Of a DNA stretch of 27,851 bases, positions 25,101-27,851 are shown piece after piece. The notes under the pieces are model-generated. The model ran no database searches. It was not told the DNA's origin and saw nothing but the letters and a program-made list of their open reading frames with translations. Source of the stretch: an uncultured Lachnospiraceae bacterium (GTDB taxonomy: Bacteria > Bacillota > Clostridia > Lachnospirales > Lachnospiraceae); assembly GCA_910579505.1 (NCBI GenBank), contig CAJTTZ010000024.1:1-27851 (forward strand), in the 5' to 3' direction. Numbering within the stretch: the stretch's first letter is position 1; each line of letters starts with the position of its first letter. Both the position numbers and the translations under genes were made by a program.

Positions 25101-25153
25101 ACGCGCAGACAATTTTTCTTTTTCATTTTTCTCCACCCACGGTATTCTTTCAT
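19106..25153 (-). CDS. Very large secreted, membrane-anchored surface protein with LRR_5-like and Ig-like domains (about 2015 aa)
   Basis: A signal peptide (about 1-44, cleavage near SVFA-AEE) leads into an acidic low-complexity stretch rich in E, D, G and N (45-170). A BspA-like leucine-rich segment follows (about 300-375; IGKNAF, LIIPASVSSIGDNA). Next come MBG/Ig-like beta domains (about 485-790) with repeated GNYTGT motifs, then a long array of Ig-like domains (about 800-1450). A Gly/Pro/Ser/Gln linker (1645-1760) precedes a C-terminal domain. The end is a Cys-rich stretch (C1972, C1975, C1978, C1985, C1986; CPTFLG), a membrane span (about 1985-2005) and an RRKR tail. There is no LPXTG motif, so anchoring is probably by the span. 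The start at 25153 has GGAGG five bases upstream; 25126, also with a GGAG, is an alternative. An adhesin or surface-scaffold role is inference. The repeat-bearing leader upstream suggests variable expression. Confidence 0.85.
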   Translation of the reverse strand: MKEYRGWRKMKKKNCLRVLAVMLCLCVLFTANPDVWSVLSVFAAEETEGNEGGSIDEDSKENGDTTGSPDDGSGAGGNGNLDGEEEGIGFDGNDGTNVDGENSGSGESGNVGGEDADAGLEDTEPDEITDTDDVKPEDTAALPEGGSFDEDSDINDEDDIVVQELLARIVALPEAEEILAKEPDEEDEEAYEEWAAALSMYGEEAFAILEAYEELTEEQQTQIPVEAVAKLIAWAELAEVITGGQETYAIGAGDTGFCGGEGYEKKVTWEHTKIPPRLTIGGKGPMADYDGSPAPWAGINGAEVNSLIIGEEITHIGKNAFAMVRWKCDSLIIPASVSSIGDNACPKYESITMKGTDTIPELGVGCFKSDCTIWISNCGYYDAYCSVPGWAAYKENIKKIHTGGETEYIRAKEPTCVEEGNKEYWRCDACGDLFADSEKKNATTLEAVTLPTNDNHSYTYTASGAVITESCANGCGHSATATLSVKSGTNLTYTGSEVKPMTVTYSDGWGGDKSNDTRICYSDNVNVGTAKAELTIGGATAAATFQITEADMEGVTASGYTGIYDSNRHGITVNAPTGATVKYGTAPESCTQTASPTYTDVGVYTVYYQVTKNNYNRKTGSAQVIINARSISGATVTLGGTSLTYNGSEQTQGISTVTVNGKTLTAETDYTVSGNKGTNAKTYTMTLTGKGNYTGTETADFTIAPKALSASMIIVAAGPHYYTGNAIMPGVTVKDGSRTLTKNTDYMVSYKNNTNAGTTATVTITGNGNYTGTASKTFTITYSPLPAGKNLTDYVTVSPVPTDGWYGSEIAVSPKTGCEIGETSAGIGSVPVIISEETGTDGNKKTVYIKDGSGNIYQTEFSYKLDKTPPEIDLSNMSVVNGTKNLWNWIIGRESMIIRIPEADITDTLSGIKEVTYTAVPDSGAQQSGEIRIKSGFYEIALNAEFGGIIRLTAKDKVGNITEVSLTAEGGKVIAENYAPVVKTTLPDTPMPNDNGWYNETVSVTVTVTDDKDDSEAGVISGGIAEIVWKDGENGVEQTVPELPGSSPVYRKEFTISVNTDGVHTYYIKASDNAGNESGWQTVTVKRDTGTPVFSKNPAAANHTQEGADITFTPSEGGKVYWLVDPENAPTAQEVAQKGAQNGNVKGEIIGGSQNAFTVAGLTPGETHKVYVVLEDAAGNLSEVKETSFITLQKAPELTLEDIVIDHEKETIKIPDGIGEVEVYTDPGNPSGSRVVPAADGSLAVEPGTTVYVRYPEKTQGGETTPASDSVEIDIPGRPAGPTPKQVTMENTEEQGVTVTVTAPRADEEYILVEKGAAPDWSNPSTTGEFAGADPGKEYDLWVRKKATGSEFASDPVKTEIRTPVTIKSPAVTGEGAGEDGNTAPKPAAPDPGNETITFTGTYGEECTPVIKVDGQEITPEMTWDEGAGKGKWDYAYPIPAGTAEVEITVEFRKRALLGITVTPNHLTIHADHAANQSAAEAGNMAPLTTWLEGECRPKAAYDNKTEELVQGASYATTDQVVPKGGVYNYIVSAVGKTAGATLTVLPVNAAVTAPDKVMRIKKSGGYTQAEVAAWLPAQAAVTYTGTDYQTKTEKREAAWNTADIGADFGGTVGEKTVSGTVDLPEWATGQTDVNISIEFTDKKPGSGDKENSGDGNNESGEGNGGLADNGSQPPVVNPPTRPGTAPVMPSPSETAQPAAGRPHSGQGDGSDRKPEESSGQGQPGTAGQQEEQTVFAAETDKQAGQETAGSGNGGQTEDVAIKTVEAAVDDGKIILPGETVSTGNVAGMKHTSTVLELGKGAVFVTIVCDEEKYTAGVKDTAAVANAVLSQEHMQLVNDGETIEIRVDVKDISQSVPQRDQVVIENGIAEYRKEIPDLVLGRHIDISMFMKLGQGDWNAINSTEEPIEVVIGIPEDLQEEGREYYIIRAHEGEHTLMRDLDEAADTVTIRTDMFSSYAIAYVATGTDGGHKCSLCRICPTFLGICCFIWLAVVTVALMVIALVVLRRKRSKPIEE

Positions 25154-25223
25154 CATTTCCTCCATTCCGAAGCGTTTCGCAAGAAACCGCGAACCACATC
25201 TCAAATTTGGTTCTGCGATCAAA

Positions 25224-25270
25224 GAAATTTGTGACGCCCCTGCACAAATTTCCGCCCGAACTCATTCGGG
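25224..25270 (-). promoter_or_regulatory. Two adjacent hairpins in the surface-protein leader
   Basis: A perfect 10-bp inverted repeat (GAAATTTGTG at 25224-25233, CACAAATTTC at 25243-25252) is next to a 6-bp stem (CCCGAA at 25255-25260, TTCGGG at 25265-25270). Both lie 70-120 bases before the start codon on the strand transcribed toward the surface protein. I do not recognise a riboswitch class. Confidence 0.45.
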
Positions 25271-25310
25271 GATTAAAATAATAAGATCAGCAGACTTTCT
25301 CATGCACGCG

Positions 25311-25359
25311 AAAAGCTGCCGTCATGCAGTAAATAAATTTACGCATAACGACAGCTTTT
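25311..25359. terminator. Long imperfect palindrome, terminator or attenuator-like hairpin
   Basis: The arms 25311-25334 and 25337-25359 match over about 23 bp with two substitutions and one extra base, beginning AAAAGCTG and ending CAGCTTTT. In minus-strand RNA both substitutions would be G-U pairs, so the structure is better on the strand transcribed toward the surface-protein gene. The closing TTTT run is short. It may attenuate read-through from the promoter at 25475-25504. Confidence 0.5.
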
Positions 25360-25494
25360 CATATGAATCACATAAATCTCTAAACAGGAACGTAAAAAAG
25401 AGCCTATTCCACCCTTGGCTTGGCTTGGCTTGGCTTGGCTTGGCTTGGCTTGGCTTGGCTTGGCTTGGCTAATGATTGTACTCTTTCCGATCAT
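25339..25494 (-). CDS. Possible 51-aa ORF containing the pentanucleotide repeat (SQAKP repeats)
   Basis: An ATG at 25494 is preceded at ten bases by AGGAG. The frame reads MIGKSTII, then SQAKP units encoded by the pentanucleotide repeat (15 bases per unit), then 24 unique residues, and stops at TAA within the loop region of the long hairpin. A change of one repeat copy would shift the frame. I do not recognise the product. The same bases also look like a promoter and transcription start, and the two readings compete, so coding is uncertain. Confidence 0.2.
   Translation of the reverse strand: MIGKSTIISQAKPSQAKPSQAKPSQAKGGIGSFLRSCLEIYVIHMKSCRYA
25414..25470. repeat. Pentanucleotide simple-sequence repeat, (CTTGG)n, about 11 copies
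   Basis: An uninterrupted run of the unit CTTGG (GCCAA on the minus strand) covers 57 bases. It begins within a few bases of the predicted transcription start of the minus-strand promoter at 25475-25504 and ends about 260 bases before the surface-protein ATG. Such runs change copy number by slipped-strand mispairing. Confidence 0.95.
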
Positions 25495-25504
25495 CCCGGG
25501 TCAA
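25475..25504 (-). promoter_or_regulatory. Candidate promoter reading into the pentanucleotide repeat and surface-protein gene
   Basis: On the minus strand TTGACC (25504 to 25499) and TACAAT (25480 to 25475) are separated by 18 bases. The predicted start falls near 25468-25470, the first repeat unit. The resulting leader would be about 315 bases. Confidence 0.5.
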
Positions 25505-25526
25505 CTCCTGTTTTTCTGATATTTCA

Positions 25527-25551
25527 AAATTAGCAGTTGCTTTACTAATTT
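25527..25551. repeat. Short AT-rich inverted repeat
   Basis: AAATTAG (25527-25533) and CTAATTT (25545-25551) form a perfect 7-bp inverted repeat with an 11-base spacer. It could be a weak hairpin or an operator; nothing else supports a role. Confidence 0.35.
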
Positions 25552-25583
25552 CATATCATTTTTTAGGCATAAAAACTAGCGGG

Positions 25584-25617
25584 ATGGTACAGATTGTTGT
25601 TTCTATGGTATAAATTG
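25584..25617. promoter_or_regulatory. 13-bp direct repeats with 21-bp period, candidate LytTR/VirR-like site
   Basis: ATGGTACAGATTG (25584-25596) and ATGGTATAAATTG (25605-25617) are 11/13 identical with an 8-base spacer, the same geometry as VirR boxes and other LytTR sites. The pair is enclosed by a 7-bp inverted repeat (AAACTAG at 25573-25579, CTAGTTT at 25623-25629). Confidence 0.4.
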
Positions 25618-25627
25618 CACGACTAGT

Positions 25628-25642
25628 TTACATAATATGTAA
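25628..25642. promoter_or_regulatory. 15-bp perfect palindrome, operator-like
   Basis: TTACATAATATGTAA has 7-bp arms around a central A. It lies next to the direct repeats in the gap between the surface protein and the AAA/nuclease gene. It does not match the PerR box. Confidence 0.35.
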
Positions 25643-25725
25643 GACACATATTTTTACTTCTATTTCATATAGTAAATTTGAAAGAAATTGAATGATAATT
25701 CTTGCAATTTATTTCATTTAGCGAT

Positions 25726-25864
25726 ATGCGAAAAGCAAGCGGACAGGTGGTCGTAAAAACGATGGATGAACTGGAGGCTATGGAGCGTGATTAGAATTGC
25801 TTTCGCCGAAGATGCGTGGTCTTATTTTTTGCAATCCTCACGTCCAAAAGGCTTTGACAAATAG
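25726..25864 (+). pseudogene. Remnant of a toxin-antitoxin pair (RelB/YefM-like tail plus Txe/YoeB-like head)
   Basis: A 22-codon frame (25726-25794) ends GQVVVKTMDELEAMERD, which looks like the C-terminus of a small antitoxin. Overlapping its stop is a GTG-started frame (25787-25864) reading VIRIAFAEDAWSYFLQSS. The AFxEDAW opening resembles the N-terminus of Txe/YoeB toxins, but the frame stops after 25 residues. The overlap of antitoxin stop and toxin start is typical of such operons. Neither half is complete, so this is a relic. The family assignment rests on short stretches. Confidence 0.4.
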
Positions 25865-25881
25865 CCATATTATTGTATAAT
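25854..25881 (+). promoter_or_regulatory. Consensus sigma-A promoter for the structured RNA and AAA/nuclease gene
   Basis: A perfect TTGACA (25854-25859) and a perfect TATAAT (25876-25881) are separated by 16 bases. The predicted start is near 25888. The -35 lies inside the last codons of the toxin remnant. Confidence 0.8.
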
Positions 25882-25887
25882 AGAATC

Positions 25888-26030
25888 ACTAATACATAAG
25901 ATAAATTGAGTGGAAGCAGAGGACGGAACGGGCAGCCGTCGCCCCAGTTGGAGATGTGGGAAATGTCACCCCACCTATTTCATTCAAAATTAAGACCCTG
26001 CAGTAATGTGGGGTCTTACTTCTATTTCTT
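25888..26030 (+). ncRNA. Structured leader or small RNA ending in a terminator-like hairpin
   Basis: From the predicted start near 25888 the RNA can form GACGG/CCGTC (25922-25926 with 25936-25940), GTGGG/CCCAC (25956-25960 with 25970-25974), and an 11-bp hairpin (25991-26001 with 26008-26018; two G-U pairs) followed by a U-rich stretch. ACCCCAC (25968-25974) is also perfectly complementary to GTGGGGT (26008-26014), so the second and third hairpins are mutually exclusive with that pairing. This is the layout of a transcription attenuator or riboswitch, or of a free sRNA of about 130-140 bases. I do not recognise a known class. Confidence 0.5.
25991..26018 (+). terminator. Terminator-like hairpin before the AAA/nuclease gene
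   Basis: TAAGACCCTGC (25991-26001) pairs with GTGGGGTCTTA (26008-26018) around the loop AGTAAT. ACTTCTATTTCTT follows, U-rich but interrupted. It lies about 70 bases before the start codon of the downstream gene. Confidence 0.5.
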
Positions 26031-26087
26031 ATGCTAAAATTACATACATCTATATACTACAGAGGATATCCTAAGGAGACAATGCCT

Positions 26088-27779
26088 ATGCCCAGAACAG
26101 TCGCAATCGGTGCGCAGGATTTTGAGAGAATAATCAAAAACAATAACTTTTATGTGGATAAAACTTTATTTCTGAAAGAATGGTGGGAAAACGAGGATTC
26201 GGTGACCTTGATTACCCGTCCCAGACGTTTCGGCAAAACTCTTAACATGAGCATGGTAGAATGTTTCTTCTCCATAAAATACGCCGGGCAGGGAGACCTT
26301 TTTGCCGGACTGCATATATGGAATGAGGAAAAATACCGCCGCCTGCAGGGGACATATCCCGTCATTAATCTGTCCTTTGCCGCCGTAAAAGGCACTGGGA
26401 ATTTTTCAGACCTGCGCAGAATGATGTGCCGCCTGATTTATGAGCAGTACAACCAATACCGTTATTTATTGGATGTGGATGGTCTGATGGATGAGAAAGA
26501 AAAAGACCTTTTCAACGCTGTGTCTCAAGATATGGATGATGTCATTGCCGCCATGTCTCTAAATATGCTTTCCAAGCTTCTAATGAAATATTACGGAAAA
26601 AAGGTTATCATTCTCTTAGACGAATACGACACACCTATGCAGGAAGCGTATGTCGATGGGTATTGGGACAAGATTGTGGCATTTATGCGAAATCTCTTCA
26701 ACTCCACTTTCAAAACAAACCCTTATCTGGACAGGGCGCTTATGACAGGTATCACGCGGGTCAGCAAAGAGAGTATTTTCTCCGATCTGAATAATCTCGC
26801 TGTAGTAACTACCACTTCCAATAAATACGCCGATATGTTTGGTTTTACCCAAGAAGAAGTATCTGATGCCCTACACGAATTTAATCTCTCTGATATGGAG
26901 GAATCTGTCAAAAATTGGTACGACGGCTTTACTTTTGGACATAAGACAGATATTTATAATCCATGGTCAATCATTAACTTCCTCGAAGAAAAAAAGCTTT
27001 CTACCTATTGGGCAAATACCAGCAGTAACAGCCTTGTGGGAAAACTGATTCGGGAGGGCAGCCGCGATATTAAAATTACCATGGAAGATCTGTTAAACGG
27101 CGGCGTACTCCGCACAAAAATTGACGAGCAGATTGTATTCAGCCAGCTTGACAACAATGAATCCGCCATTTGGAGTCTTTTGCTTGCAAGCGGTTATCTT
27201 AAAGTTGAAAAATATACGTTTTATTTGGAAGCTGAGACAGAAGAATATATTTTAAAACTTACCAACAAAGAAGTCAAGCTGATGTTTAAGAATATGATTG
27301 AGGGCTGGTTTAAAAATTATTCTCCGGCATACAACGATTTTATTAAGGCTCTGCTTTTAAATGATAAAAAGGCAATGAACCACTATATGAACCGGGTCGC
27401 TCTCGCTACTTTCAGCAATTTTGACGCTGGTAACAAGCCCTCTGAAATGGCAGAGCCGGAGCGCTTTTATCATGGTTTTGTGCTTGGACTTATGGTGGAG
27501 CTGTCAAACAGATACATCATTACATCTAATCGGGAGAGTGGTTTCGGTCGCTATGATGTCATGTTGAAACCTAAGAGCAGTGCCGACGACGCCATTATTA
27601 TTGAATTTAAGGTGCACGACGCAGAAGACGAAGAAACCTTAAAAGATACCGCTTTGTCTGCGCTTTTGCAGATAGAGGAAAGGCAGTATGCGGCATCCCT
27701 CGAAGCGGAAGGCATTTCCTCTGACCGTATTCGGACATACGGATTTGCATTTGAGGGAAAAAAAGTATTGATTATGTGA
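26088..27779 (+). CDS. AAA-ATPase-like protein with C-terminal PD-(D/E)XK nuclease-like domain
   Basis: The 563-residue protein has the layout of the large AAA-ATPase-like (PF09820-type) family. The N-terminal part holds a Walker A-like RPRRFGKT (44-51), a Walker B KKVIILLDEYD (171-181) and MTGITRVSK (219-227). The C-terminal part holds a PDDEXK_9-like domain with D490 (GRYDVML) and E506-x-K508 (IIEFK). The family is common and often multicopy in gut Bacteroidetes and Clostridia. Its function is unknown; nucleic-acid cleavage is suggested by the nuclease motif. The start at 26088 is chosen because AAGGAG lies nine bases upstream; earlier in-frame ATGs at 26031 and 26082 lie before or too close to that site. 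It is preceded by the structured RNA and its consensus promoter. Confidence 0.85.
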   Translation: MPRTVAIGAQDFERIIKNNNFYVDKTLFLKEWWENEDSVTLITRPRRFGKTLNMSMVECFFSIKYAGQGDLFAGLHIWNEEKYRRLQGTYPVINLSFAAVKGTGNFSDLRRMMCRLIYEQYNQYRYLLDVDGLMDEKEKDLFNAVSQDMDDVIAAMSLNMLSKLLMKYYGKKVIILLDEYDTPMQEAYVDGYWDKIVAFMRNLFNSTFKTNPYLDRALMTGITRVSKESIFSDLNNLAVVTTTSNKYADMFGFTQEEVSDALHEFNLSDMEESVKNWYDGFTFGHKTDIYNPWSIINFLEEKKLSTYWANTSSNSLVGKLIREGSRDIKITMEDLLNGGVLRTKIDEQIVFSQLDNNESAIWSLLLASGYLKVEKYTFYLEAETEEYILKLTNKEVKLMFKNMIEGWFKNYSPAYNDFIKALLLNDKKAMNHYMNRVALATFSNFDAGNKPSEMAEPERFYHGFVLGLMVELSNRYIITSNRESGFGRYDVMLKPKSSADDAIIIEFKVHDAEDEETLKDTALSALLQIEERQYAASLEAEGISSDRIRTYGFAFEGKKVLIM

Positions 27780-27797
27780 TAAATAGGGTAATTTGGT

Positions 27798-27851
27798 GGG
27801 ACTATCCCAAAGTTTGTGTAAACCTCCAGACTGATGTAAGATAAAACTACA
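27798..27851. mobile_element. Possible terminal end of an IS256-like element (cut by the window edge)
   Basis: The sequence after the AAA/nuclease gene contains GGGACTATCCCAAAG followed by TTTGTGTAAAC, which resembles terminal sequences of mutator-type (IS256-like) elements in Clostridia. Only about 50 bases are visible and no transposase is present. This is a recognition from memory and weak. Confidence 0.2.

Noticed and set aside
25414..25470. The pentanucleotide run as a CRISPR or minisatellite array
   Set aside because: The unit is five bases with no spacers; it is a simple-sequence repeat.
24531..25472. Long plus-strand frame over the 5' end of the surface-protein gene, ending in AWLGL repeats
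   Set aside because: It is antisense to the signal peptide and acidic region of a clear gene, is Ser/Pro-rich as expected of the complement of acidic codons, has no ribosome site, and runs into the simple repeat.
26031..26087. Upstream ATG start for the AAA/nuclease protein
   Set aside because: The AAGGAG ribosome site lies inside this extension and serves the ATG at 26088.

Overview
The window looks like a chromosomal segment of a gut-type Firmicute of class Clostridia, most likely Lachnospiraceae. The grounds are mixed GC content, purine-rich Shine-Dalgarno sites before almost every gene, LytTR/GHKL regulators, a giant BspA/Ig-like surface protein with a Clostridia-style C-terminal anchor, and an AAA/PD-(D/E)XK protein of the kind common in gut anaerobes. 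I cannot assign a species. I saw no rRNA, tRNA or CRISPR array.

Left part (about 1-12700), nearly all on the minus strand. In transcription order, four ABC exporter subunits form two tandem copies of a two-gene unit (B1-A1-B2-A2). A nucleoside phosphorylase and an ANT(6)-like aminoglycoside nucleotidyltransferase follow with tight or overlapping junctions. Next come a PIN-toxin/antitoxin pair with its own promoter, an MFS exporter, a second nucleoside phosphorylase and a tyrosine phosphatase. The content suggests an export, resistance and nucleoside-handling island; a shared role is inference. A small membrane-protein ORF (1-171) faces it.

Middle (12700-19060). A GNAT acetyltransferase, a LytTR response regulator and a GHKL kinase without a membrane sensor diverge from the ABC operon. 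The shared 223-bp gap holds direct repeats with a 22-bp period, which may be the LytTR operator. A calcium-motif lipoprotein and a shikimate dehydrogenase follow. Then comes a two-gene operon of a PerR-type regulator and a soluble CZB-domain chemoreceptor, behind a consensus promoter carrying a perfect PerR box, which suggests an oxidative-stress-controlled taxis sensor.

Right part (19060-27851). A surface protein of about 2015 residues lies on the minus strand. Its 934-bp upstream gap is the richest non-coding stretch of the window. It holds 11 copies of a pentanucleotide exactly at a predicted transcription start (and inside a small SD-preceded ORF), a long hairpin, 13-bp direct repeats with a 21-bp period, a dead toxin-antitoxin remnant, and a consensus promoter driving a structured RNA that ends in a terminator-like hairpin. 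An AAA-ATPase/PD-(D/E)XK protein follows on the plus strand. The last bases may be the edge of an insertion sequence.

The strongest candidates for something undescribed are the pentanucleotide switch before the giant surface protein, the structured RNA before the AAA/nuclease gene, and the LytTR-controlled duplicated ABC exporter locus.
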